From Kryptolebias marmoratus (lineage: Eukaryota > Chordata > Actinopteri > Cyprinodontiformes > Rivulidae): DNA of 64,000 bases. Below, piece after piece: positions 33,901 through 44,292 of the stretch (position 1 is the first letter of the stretch; every line of letters begins with the position of its first letter). The DNA lies in NCBI RefSeq assembly GCF_001649575.2, contig NC_051433.1, positions 8,395,234 to 8,459,233 of the forward strand, given 5' to 3'. The position numbers and the translations under genes are program-made. The notes under the pieces were generated by a model. The model saw only the letters and a list, made by a program, of their open reading frames with translations, was not told the DNA's origin and did not search any database.

Positions 33901-34829
33901 CTACACCGCACGATAGGTGCTTGTCACGTTTTTGTTTTTATTTTTTGCTCCCCTTCTTGTAACATGTAATGGATTCAGTTTAAACCGTAAGCCTGCTTAC
34001 AGCTAAATCCTCACAATCCCGGCAATTAAAAGGCAACATCTGCCTACGAGCAATGGCAGCAAACCCTAAGTCCCGTTATGAAGCTCGTTAGCAAAATACC
34101 GCTAACTAGCTGGCTTAACTGGCTGCTAAGGGTGTTGTGCCGAAAAAAGCGCCCCCGCCGGGAGCAGCAACCCCCCTTGTGGAAAGGCAGTTTTAATCGT
34201 CAAAACACGTTAGAGAAAAGGTCTAAAGAGACAAACAGGCTTGTAATTTTCATTACAAGTGACTAAGGAATGATCTATGGTTCATTTTGATCTACATACG
34301 CGGGATGCTCCTTTTAATCTCGGGGGTGTCTTTATTCGGCACAACACCGACACTTCATCGCACCGTTAGCCGTGGCTCGTTAGCAGGCGAGCTAACTAGC
34401 CCCGACACATTCCTTTTTTTTTTCTTCGTCCCCCTCCTCCTCCTGCTTCTGCTGGTCAAAACACAGCGAGCCTTTAGGGAAACGAAGCAACAACCGAGAA
34501 TCCGAACGTCAACCAAAACACACCGACCCCGTAAACCAGCCCGCCTCGCCGCGCGTACCTACCCCGGGGAGAGACGCAGCCGATGCAGCTAACGTTATCT
34601 GCCCTTCCGCCTGGCCTTGACTAAAAATGGGAGTGCACGCTCCGGTTTTGTTTTTTTTTTTAACTTGAATACATTTTTTTCTTCCTTTCTCATTTACCGG
34701 ATAAAACGAAGCGCACGCCGTTCACTCTGCCGCTCGACCCCTCGGGTGTCCACGACACGCTTTTTTTCTGCTCCCCCGGCACAGACGACTTTCAGCTCGC
34801 AGTAAAGTTTGGCTCCGCACCGCACTCAC
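28592..34829 (-). other. rap1 5' intron (6.2 kb)
   Basis: Inferred intron between the non-coding first exon and the first coding exon. Contains a (TA)n array at 30,884-30,928. A GC-moderate patch at about 31,560-31,930 shows no exon I can support, but an alternative leader exon there cannot be excluded. Confidence 0.5.
30884..30928. repeat. (TA)n dinucleotide microsatellite, 45 bp
   Basis: About 22 uninterrupted TA copies in the rap1 5' intron. Confidence 0.95.
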
Positions 34830-34960
34830 CGTCTCTGGCTCCGCTGCCTCTCGCCGCTCCGCAAGTGTCAAGTTGTGGAGTTCTTCTTCTGCTGCTTCTG
34901 CTTCTTCTTCTTCTTCGCCTCCAGCGGCGTCTGTCTGAGCGCAGCGGACGTCACCGTGAC
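34060..34960. promoter_or_regulatory. CpG-rich promoter region of rap1
   Basis: CpG dinucleotides are dense here (for example around 34,140-34,170, 34,540-34,600 and 34,690-34,950), unlike the AT-rich flanks. The region surrounds the probable rap1 non-coding exon. It includes a CTT/CTG-rich tract at about 34,879-34,918 that reads as GAA-rich on the transcribed strand. No TATA box stands out, as is usual for a housekeeping CpG-island promoter. Confidence 0.6.
34830..34905 (-). other. rap1: Probable 5' non-coding exon of rap1
   Basis: On the minus strand a GC-rich segment ends in GAGACG followed by the strong donor GTGAGTGCGG (donor G at 34829). It lies in the only CpG-rich stretch upstream of the first coding exon, which itself begins with a splice acceptor. 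The 5' limit is not visible and 34905 is approximate. A second GTAGGT donor-like site near 34,555 could mark an alternative first exon. Inferred, not proven. Confidence 0.5.
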
Positions 34961-36430
34961 TGTTTCTCATTACTCTTAAAAGGGCACGACACACGGGCCC
35001 GAAATGATTATTACTGACTAAACCGAGAAGCAAAAACGTGGATTTAACAGGACTGCAAAAATTATATTCACAAAATCAAGACTGGTAGGAAGTAACTGAA
35101 GGGAAACCACTCTGATACTGTTATACTGAGGGCTTTTATTTATCAGGTCATTAATAAAACACATAAGAGCTTTTAAAAATACAAGTTTAATTAGATATCA
35201 AACAAAAAGTGCTTGGACATGTGTTGTATAATGTATTTTTAGATAAATGATCAAATGCCCAATCGTCTCACCAAAGCTTATAGGAAAAAAGTACAAATCT
35301 GTTGAACATTTTCTTTTATATTGAATAAATACTTGACTTTATCTCATGTATTTGCATAAAAAGTAGCTCCACGTCCATCATCTACAATAATATACACATT
35401 TAAGATTCAGTAATAACCATCCAATAGGTTAAATCTGTAGTTTTACTATAATACTTCAACTACAATCCGTATGGTTTGAAATGCAGGACTTTTACATATT
35501 ATATGTTTTATATTGCTGTTGTAATACTTTTCCATAAAAGATCAGAAATACTTCATAAACCATCCAGCTTCTACACTGCATGAGCTGCAACTGTTTTAGA
35601 GTATTTTACGGAAACTTTAACCAGATGTTTGAAGTCCTCCGAGGAGATAAACATCAGAGGATTTGATTCAGACACATAGTATTCACAATCAAGTTGTAAG
35701 AAATCTAACTGGTTATCTTGTTTTTCAACACAGAAATCCTAAAAGATGTGAATAATCTGTAGTTTGAAAAACTCTTTCGTTTTTAACTTTTTTGTCAGGA
35801 CATTACTCTGAAGATTAGTAAAGCACTGAGCTGAAACAATCTGCTAATTAGTGCCAAAAAATCTTATTTTATGTTTTATCCTCTCAAATGCATTTGCTTT
35901 CTACACTGTACGTGTAATTTACTGTACAGGTTTACCAGAGATTATAAACTTCTACAGCTGCTACTGATGGGAAACTTTTTTTTTTTGAGCATACACATTA
36001 AATATACATTTCCAAAAGAAATTATGCGATTATCTGCTATTATCCTAATGAAAGCATGCAGAATATATATTATTTATTATGTTTTGAGTGGGTTTGTATT
36101 TCACGTTGAACAAAGGGTACCTTTCGCATTTTTTGCTGATAACTTGCAGACCGTTAGATTCGATCGATAAAGAAAACACCAGACGTATTAAATGATCCCT
36201 GATCGGAACCACATCTCGGTTCTTCCACATGTAGGAGCACGTTAAGAGACAACAGATGAGTAACGAGTATGTGAAGGAACGTGAAGGAAGTGCTCCCTCG
36301 TGTGTCTTTAGCTGCAGAACGTCGGCGTGGATATTTTCTACCAAGTGTTCCCTCTAGTGGGCCGAAGTACCATGTGCTCAAATGTGGTTAAACTGCATTC
36401 ATAAGACTTCAGACGCATTTTACAATTTCT
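34961..36430. other. Intergenic, rap1 promoter to timm17a 3' end; no gene seen
   Basis: AT-rich, short ORFs only. No recognised repeats. Confidence 0.6.
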
Positions 36431-36433
36431 GTC

Positions 36434-36439
36434 TTTATT
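36434..36439 (-). terminator. Candidate poly(A) signal of timm17a
   Basis: TTTATT on the plus strand (AATAAA on the gene strand) lies about 750 bp past the timm17a stop codon at 37,191, in an AT-rich context. It would leave roughly 1.5 kb between the timm17a 3' end and the rap1 promoter. Confidence 0.45.
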
Positions 36440-37190
36440 GTACCATAATACAATCTGCTATACAGATTTAATACAATATGCATCAATCCCTTGCTTGAGT
36501 TTCTCCGTTCAATTGAAGCGCCTGTGCCATTCTTTGTCAAAAGCAACCCTCACCAGAGTGTGTTGAATGTAAAAATCACTGTCACACAAAGCAGAACAGT
36601 CCAAAAAAACTCTTTACAACCTAAAATAAATAACACTTTAAAAACTAACTAATAGTCCAGGAATGGCATTGTGTCTGACAGAAATGTGGCTTTATAGCTC
36701 TGAATAAAATGTAAAGGCCGAAGCATGCGACGTGTTAAAGGGAAATAAAGACATAAATGGATACAAGCGGGAAGCCTTTACTGTATATTTACACAATTCA
36801 TTACGTCTTCCATGTGCAATATCTTTGTTTTGTTTTCAGAGATTCAGCACTATTAGAGCTCGTCTCATGGGATATGTACTGTTTGTGAACAGAACAGGGA
36901 GCAAACTTCATCCCCACAAATATCAAACACCTTTCACCACGCCTGCAGCTTGGAGTGCCGGGGGACACAGATGTCACGGGACAAGGCAGAGAATGGCAAG
37001 AGGCAGATCTGAAGATGGCTCGTGAAGAAAGAAAACTGAAGGCGAGGTCCTTCGCTCCTCTGGCAGTTTGTGATGGCGAGTACAGTTTCTGCTGTATAAT
37101 GTGATGGAAGCTGCACCTCTGTTTCTTCTTTGTAACTTCAGCAAGGAATTTTAAAAAAAGGGTTCTAGTGAATGAAGGAGTGAGGTCCTC

Positions 37191-40100
37191 TCACTGATAT
37201 TGTCTGTAGTCTCCAAAAGGGGAGGTGGGAATGGGAGCAGGTCCGGGGCCAGGTTCTTCAAACTGGGACCCTGGAGAGACAAAATGATTCAATATCACAG
37301 CAAAATAAGAGCCTATTTAAAGTCTAAAAAAACACAACTTCTAACCACATTTCAAGAATGCTCAGTCTGCAGCAAACTGATTAGTTAATAATTTTTAGTC
37401 TCATTAAAATCTCAAAAAACAATAATAATTAAAACAGCAAAAATTCCCAAACTGATCAGACCAGATGCAAAATATTTTCCTTAGAAGAATATGAAAAATA
37501 CTTCAATCCTTTCCATCTTTTGAGCTTATTTTCTGCTATTTCTGAATAATGTAAAGGCAAAGTCTGTGAACTTTTGTATTATTTTATAAATCATGTTAAT
37601 GGTTTCAACAGAAGCTGAGAAATATGGGCAGAAAGTGATGTGTCCAAACTTCATCACAATGTTTTTTTTCCTAATGCGGTTATTTCAGTTTCATAGTTTT
37701 CATTTATTTAAATCTTAAACTAAGCAATAATTCTAACTCATAATGTTGATGGGACATAATATTGGTACTGAACAAACCTATTTTATTATAAAACCTTTTG
37801 AATACTCGCTGTAGAACGTAAACATAACTGGTATTAATTACACCTTTGCTACTCTTGCTTCAACGTACAAGAAAAGGTCCCCTAAACATGCTGTCCTGTC
37901 ATTTTATTTCTCATGTGATTGTCAGAAACACAATAAAAAACCTTTAGTCATCTTTAAAAGATTATTTCTACCTTTCATTTTGTACAAACATCTACAGTAA
38001 ATGTTTCTAAAGTCACCAGCTAAACTGAAAACAAAAACAAAAAAAACAGGATGATCAACACATTTTTCATGGATTGTAAAGGAATATTTGACATTCATCT
38101 CATTTTAAATCTACAAATATAATAGATGTTTGGGTTTCTTTTTGCCTGGAGACAAGATTGTTTTGTCCAAATAACATTAGCATGTAGGGAAGTGACTCAC
38201 TCTGCTACAGTAAAGTAAACATGCATGTCAGAGTGTTGAGTAACAAGAAGTGAAGCTGCTGTACAGCAGACGCTTTTTATTTGCCAAAGCAAACATCATC
38301 CTGTATTTAGAGACATTTAAATATGGACATCCTAGTGCCCACTACGACTACATTCTTAAATGTAGAAACATTGAAATTATATTCAGACGTTTGCTGTCAA
38401 TAATGCTGGAACAGATGGACGTGATGGTTTGTTTGTCTGAATCTTTATACGTCACATTTAATCACAGTGGATTTTATAAGTGTCCACTGTAAGTAAGTTT
38501 ATGGGACACGGTCTGCTTGTATTAAAAGGAAAATCTCACCAGGTTGGAACTGTGAAGAGGCAAATCTTGTGAGCAAGATTCCAGCGCCCTCTATCAACGC
38601 CAGCAGAATACCTCCCATAGCTGCAGAGCCAACCATAGCAACTGGTCCATCTACACAACAACACACATTCATTTATTACATCAATAAACAAACCTGTTGT
38701 TTTCTAAGACTAAAACATTTGAGTATTTATTATATATACAAAAATCACATTTTAATGGAACCATTTTAATGCAGAGTATGTGATGTGTTCTCTGTCAGCC
38801 TCCATTTAGTGACTCACTTCTTGCTGCAAGAATAGCTCCTGTCATGGCCCCACTTGTTATTGAATTCCAGGGATCCTCCTTCCCTCGTACTTTTACTAAA
38901 CCGCAGTCAATCATGGAGAAGAGGCCTCCCCACACTGCGAAGCTACCTGCAATACACACCAAAATACCATATAGGTTACATCAATTAATCATTTATGGTT
39001 TCACAAACTGTATGATTTTTAAATTAGATTTTCCCCCTAACTTACCTGCAAAGTACCACAATTTAAAGCATAAAAAATGAAACTTTTTTAAGTATATTTC
39101 AACATTACTGATTTCAAGAAACAGAAAAGATAGTGGAAACAAAAAAGGATTATAGTGCTGCTAAAGTGAAAAAGGTTTCCACTATTTTCAGCAGGATACT
39201 AACCTGATTACAATCAGGATTTTTGTTCAATAAATAAAAAAAAAAACGCAACCTGCCAGGATTTTTGGTATTAGTTCTTACCTCCTAGTTGTGGAGCTCT
39301 GGTCTTGATGGCAGTCATACTACCTCTCATCCTGTGGCTCATCCCCTGCAAAACACAACATCGAAAACAGATCAGCGCAAAATAATTCCCCAGTTTCTCA
39401 GTTCAAGGTTTGAGGGTTTTTGGGGGTTTTTTTTACGTAAAAACAAAAACCTTCAGGAGTTAAAAGTTATTTTCTTAGCCAAGTAAACAGGCCCACCACA
39501 CACACATATATCATGGTGTCCTTGAACATGATGCTGAGCCACAAGGCCAGTGATTTTTTTATGTGATTAAATAAGAGAACACTCATAAACTTTAACTTAC
39601 TGAAGGGGCATTTCTAAAGCCTTTCACCGCCTGAAAGATTCCTCCTCCAATAGCTCCCATGGTGAAAGCTCCACCACAGTCATCCACAATCCTCCAGGGG
39701 CTAAAAGGAAAAAGATATATAAATATTATTAATTTAACACCCACAGCCTGAAGCTACTTCTACAAAATCTAATACATGTTAGATTTTGAAAGCAAGTTAA
39801 AATTTGCGTGAGCTCTATGATGATTTTAAATTAATAAACAAGATCTTATTGGTAATATTTCATGGCAAAAAATTAAACATTAAAGCCACTTAGTATTAAT
39901 AATACTAAGTGGCTGTTCTATATTTATAATACTATTAAAAATATAGAACAGACATCCTGGTAATGAAAATGCAAAGAGCCATTTCTACAATAAACTATAC
40001 TGCATGAAGCATTACATACAAATGTTTTGTACACCGGACAGGTTTTGGTTTGGGTTTAATATAGGATCGATTAACTGACAGGAGTGATATCTGATGTTAG

Positions 40101-41419
40101 GGGAATCAAAAAGGCAAATAATTAAACATAACAAAAGGCCTGGAGACAGAGAGCATGTGAAGAATTATAACGAAGTCTTTTAAACAGTCACTTTAAGAAT
40201 GACGTGCCCAAAGAATAATCCTGGTGATTTTACACATGGTTAAATGCAACTATTTTTAAAGTTCTTTGTTGATACAATGGCTACACGCTACGACATCACC
40301 ACACCAGATACATTCAGAAATACAATCTAATAAAAACTTTTAAAGTATATTTTGCTTTCAAGAAAACAGACTTTCTTGCAGTTTCTTGAAATGATCTTGG
40401 GCAGTAGTTATCCAAGCTTTCTGAGGGCTTTTCAGAGTTTTATTTTTTGTATTTTTTTTCCCTACTTGAGCTGCTTTTTTGAGTCAAGACCTTGCACCCG
40501 AGCTTGGGTTTGTGTACAGCTGAAGGACACGTGTCGAGTTTTTGCTCTTATTGAGACAGTGACTTTCAAATAACACTAACAGATTTTTAACTACATTTTA
40601 AATAACTGCACACCACTCCCATATATAAATAAAGTTTATTTGCTTTAATTTTAAGGGTTAAATTAGGTCCAGAGGTCAGTCTTCTGAAAAATATGTCTAC
40701 CTTGGATATTTCCACCAACATACTTGTTTTTTGGGTTTTACCATAAACATATGTATCCATTTAAAAATATGAAATCAATAACACAACTATTAATCATCTA
40801 CAAACGTATAACAAATTGAACAAATGAACCGTATAAAGCTTCCTTTATCACTTGGTCAATAACAGCCTTGGCTGATGTCAAACCACGATATTAGTCTGAT
40901 AATATGAATTTGTTTTAAACCACGAGTTTTGAAAATACTGTCTATCTCCGGTTAGCACACAGGTGGCTAAGCTACAGCAACGTCGTTTAATAAATTTAAC
41001 ACTCGCTGAAAGACATCACATTAAATGTAGCATTAAATGTAGATAATTTGTCATTTATAATACAGTTTGTTACTTTAGTCACTACAGTTATTGCAAAGAC
41101 GTGAGCAAAAAAGCCGACAAGGTCACCGGCAACGTGATTTAGTCACGGTCTGATGTTAGCCCAGCCTATTGGATTTCTATTAAAAATTAGCATTTCAGCT
41201 AACTTTAGCTAGCTAGCTAGCTAGCTAGCCGGCGTTATTTCGGGTGCTTCAGGATGTGACTTTAAAAAACGCAGCTGTGACAAAATAAAATAAACACAAA
41301 CACTAAACCTAGAGCTCATTTTAAAACAGTTCAATGCGATTACAAGTAGCAACACCTCGTATACGTAGCGGATTTTGTTATATAAAAACTTACCACGGCT
41401 CTCTGGCATACTCCTCCAT
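37191..41419 (-). CDS. timm17a: Mitochondrial import inner membrane translocase subunit Tim17-A, 169 aa, six exons
   Basis: Exons (minus): 41394-41419, 39601-39700, 39282-39345, 38818-38946, 38540-38650, 37191-37270. The joins keep frame and give 169 aa against about 171 in human. The protein starts [21 protein letters not shown] and ends [10 protein letters not shown], both hallmarks of TIMM17. The Tim17/22/23 domain covers about residues 12-140, with glycine-rich hydrophobic segments ([56 protein letters not shown]) forming the expected four membrane spans. Known role: core subunit of the TIM23 complex, which moves presequence proteins through or into the mitochondrial inner membrane. The Pro-rich C-terminus is short. 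I chose the A paralogue by similarity and because human TIMM17A sits beside LMOD1, SHISA4 and IPO9. Confidence 0.95.
37271..38539 (-). other. timm17a intron 5 (1.3 kb)
   Basis: Precedes the last coding exon. AT-rich, nothing recognised in it. Confidence 0.7.
39884..39914. repeat. Perfect inverted repeat, 14-bp arms, 3-nt loop
   Basis: AGCCACTTAGTATT, loop AAT, then its exact reverse complement. It can fold into a hairpin or cruciform. In timm17a intron 1. Confidence 0.95.
39915..39949. repeat. Second perfect inverted repeat, 11-bp arms, directly abutting the first
   Basis: GTTCTATATTT, a 13-nt spacer, then AAATATAGAAC. No base separates it from the hairpin at 39,884-39,914. Confidence 0.95.
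41206..41229. repeat. (TAGC)6 self-complementary tetranucleotide repeat
   Basis: Six copies of TAGC, palindromic as an array, about 165 bp inside timm17a intron 1 from its donor. Confidence 0.9.
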
Positions 41420-41530
41420 TTTGTTCTCTAACTGTTCCTCCTGATGTAACGTCGCTTCTTCTTCTTCTTCTTTATTTCTGGAGTTTCGTTAACCGAGTTT
41501 TAGGTGAATCCAGCGCCATCTAGAGGCAGT
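41420..41530 (-). promoter_or_regulatory. timm17a 5' UTR and core promoter region
   Basis: Directly upstream of the ATG on the gene strand. A (CTT)n tract at about 41,455-41,472 reads as GAA-rich on the transcribed strand, like the one in the rap1 promoter. No TATA box is evident. The exact transcription start cannot be set from sequence alone. Confidence 0.4.
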
Positions 41531-43281
41531 GTGTGTCTTAACACCCAGCCTGATTTTTATGGTTAAAACATATTTTACACATATTTTCTAAAAACACAAC
41601 AAATCAGCCCTGGTTTGAACTAAATTTTAGAACTGTAAAAAACTAATAGATGACTAAATAAACCACAACAAAAAACGCATCAACTATATCATTAATAATA
41701 CGTACTGTATGAGTCAGATTTAAGAGAATGAACAGACTCAGTTGTGAAAACAGTCCATTAAATGAAAATGAGGCATATTTTACACCAAATATAGGATGAA
41801 ATTAATACTTCAATCATTTGGCAAGTAATTTACAAAGCACAAAAAGAATGATAACAAAAAAGTGTAATGTTAAATGTCATATAAACCTCAAATATGTAAT
41901 ATTATTAATTATTAATAATGTTATTTTTTTGTTTGCATTTAAAAAATGATTATATTCCGATGGAAGCCTCCTGTGTTGGCCCTGAACCAGTAATCTCAAC
42001 ATTTTCATTCCTTCCCCCTTTTTTTCCTCCATCAGAGACCAGCACTGCTGCTCAGAGACAGACAGCTGGCGTGCAGCCCGATATTAGAACGGGGGAAAGG
42101 AATGACTTGCAGAGTAAACCCTCACTGAGAAATGACCAAATACGGTCAATTTATGGAAGCAGAGACTGAGGCAGAGTTCTGGGAGATAAAACGGCCCGTT
42201 GCTGGTGCTGCTCCCTTCTTCTCCTCTGAGCACTCGAGAGGACGGCTACACCTTTTCAGCCAGTTCAGACACAAGGCAGATACAGCTTACGTGTGAAAAG
42301 CAACAGAAAAATAGGGTTGTTACTGCCGCTTTGTTGATTCACAGATTAAGTTCCTGCCAGACATGTGGGAGATATAAAATATGCTGTTTTTTTTCCTCTA
42401 AGAAATTCAGTGACATCACTTAAAAAATCCAAAGTCAAGAATCATGCAAATATTGTTCGTTTTTGCTTCACTGGGAAGTTATTTTTTTAAGCATCTATAC
42501 ACTCCAGGTTGTAAATTAAATGTAGAATAGCTCTCTAGAAAAAAATTAAAAAGTTTAAGTACCTCAAGATTCACGCAGTAATATTATCTGTGCTGCAAAA
42601 TGTTTGTTTAGAGTGAATCCATGACTATATATGGCTCTGTAACTATTATGTTTCAGCAACAACTACAGTAGATCTGAGGTGGAATGTACACAGTGGAAAT
42701 ATACGAGTGTAATACTCTTGTAGGACATAAAACAGCTCCACAGGTACAGAAGTGTACATTAACTGCTTTATCAGATTCATATAAAGTTCATTTGTACACA
42801 TCGTAAGCACATTCTCCTTCATGCTATCAGACATTGCACTCACAAACATACCGGCATCTTCTGTTAAAGACGTACAGGCTCCGTCATGAAAAAAAAGACG
42901 TATTTGTCTGTAGACCGCTTAGACTTTTGTTCACGCTAAAGTTTTTCTCAGAAGGATACACTTTCATAACACAATCTTGAAATGGTTTTCCAACTTCACT
43001 GTAAAGTTGAGACACAAAGCTGTATTACAAGAAAATTAGCTGAGATAATAAAACACCACAGGCCAGAATGATTCTGTACAAAATACATCAGACACTAAAG
43101 AACACCATTTGATCTTCCCGGTAAACCGCATTGTGTCCTTACAGTATTTCCATATTAAAAATCAGTCATCATGCCTCGGGATTTCACTGGGCTGTTTTCC
43201 AAGGCTGCGTGAGATGTCTTGGGACTTGAAAATGTGACAAACAATCAAAAGTTACTTTGAGCTGTTTTTAGTACCCACACA
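41531..43281. other. Intergenic between lmod1 and timm17a; part may be lmod1 3' UTR
   Basis: AT-rich with short ORFs of no recognisable similarity. I could not fix the lmod1 poly(A) site, so the right part may be transcribed 3' UTR. Confidence 0.5.
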
Positions 43282-43761
43282 CTAAGAACTGCTGGGTCAA
43301 AACCGACGCGGGCTCAGACTTGGACCAAGCCAACCCTGAGCAGGTTTAACTCAGCAGGGTTGGGTTATCAGTTTGACTGTCCTAAAACCTTGTTTAAAAT
43401 GACTAATTTGTTGAACAAGAGCTGCTAAAAGTTAAAATATTGCTTTATTGGATAAGTACAAATTAGGTAGCTGGTGATAAATTCTGTTAATGTTAGCAAT
43501 GCCTTTTTAAAAACCTAAACTGTCTAGTGCAAACTAAAGTTAACAACAAAGCCAATCAGGTTAAACATCTCATGTTGTTTTATCCCCTCACCTTTACTGA
43601 TTACAGCCTGTCTAATCAGGCTCAAGTGGCTCAACTTCTGGCTTAAAATGGCGGCCCGTGAACAACACGGGTCATCTCCAACCCACCCAATATTCGGTCA
43701 AACCCAACCAATAGTTTTATCCCAGTAAGTGAGTTTATCAGAGTAACCCAGCAGTTTTTAG
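43282..43761. mobile_element. Candidate non-autonomous inverted-repeat element (MITE-like), 480 bp
   Basis: Left end CTAAGAACTGCTGGGT (43,282-43,297) and the reverse complement of the right end, CTAAAAACTGCTGGGT (43,746-43,761), match at 15 of 16 positions. If the true ends are two bases further in, each is flanked by TA, as for a TA target-site duplication. Internally, CCAACCCTG at 43,330 and CAGGGTTGG at 43,355 form a perfect 9-bp stem. There is no coding capacity. It lies just downstream of, or in the 3' UTR of, lmod1. The superfamily is not determined. Confidence 0.6.
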
Positions 43762-44292
43762 AGCAGATTTGTTTAAGTCAGGCTCCATGTTTGGTAATTC
43801 CCTGATATCTCCAGAATTACAGCTGACCAGTTAAAGGTGGATCCTCCACTTATAAATAAACGGTCAAATTCATGTTTACCACATCAATAATATAGTTTAG
43901 TAATTTTATATATTGTCTGAATCTAACCTCAGTCATATGCTCCCAACACACTCACATTCAGAGGCATATACAAGCCAACATGTTAGATGATCGGCTTTAA
44001 CATAATCTAGTGCAAAAAAAGCGTCAATATGAACTGAAGAAAGAGAGCCACAAACTCCTGGCGCCCTCCACAGTCGGCTTATGAAGAGCCCTGCCTCACT
44101 CATTCTCCACAGAGTCCCTTTGGTCCAGTGTTTGAGAGGAGAACTCATAGTGACGGCAATGATTTCACGTTTTTCCATCCGTCCCAGCATGCAGCTCTTC
44201 AACCAGCCGCAGGAACGTAGAGTTTACCTCCAAGAAAACCTGCAGTGAGATGTATGTTATCCCCTTTTCTGTTTCTTTCCCGTCAGAAAGTC
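43762..44292 (-). other. lmod1 3' flank or 3' UTR
   Basis: Sequence directly past the lmod1 stop codon. No coding exon. Probably transcribed, but no clear poly(A) signal was located. Confidence 0.5.

Larger units (their letters stand above)
39701..41393 (-). other. timm17a intron 1 (1.7 kb)
   Basis: Separates the 26-nt first coding exon from exon 2. Holds two adjacent perfect inverted repeats near 39.9 kb and a (TAGC)6 run at 41,206-41,229. Confidence 0.75.
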
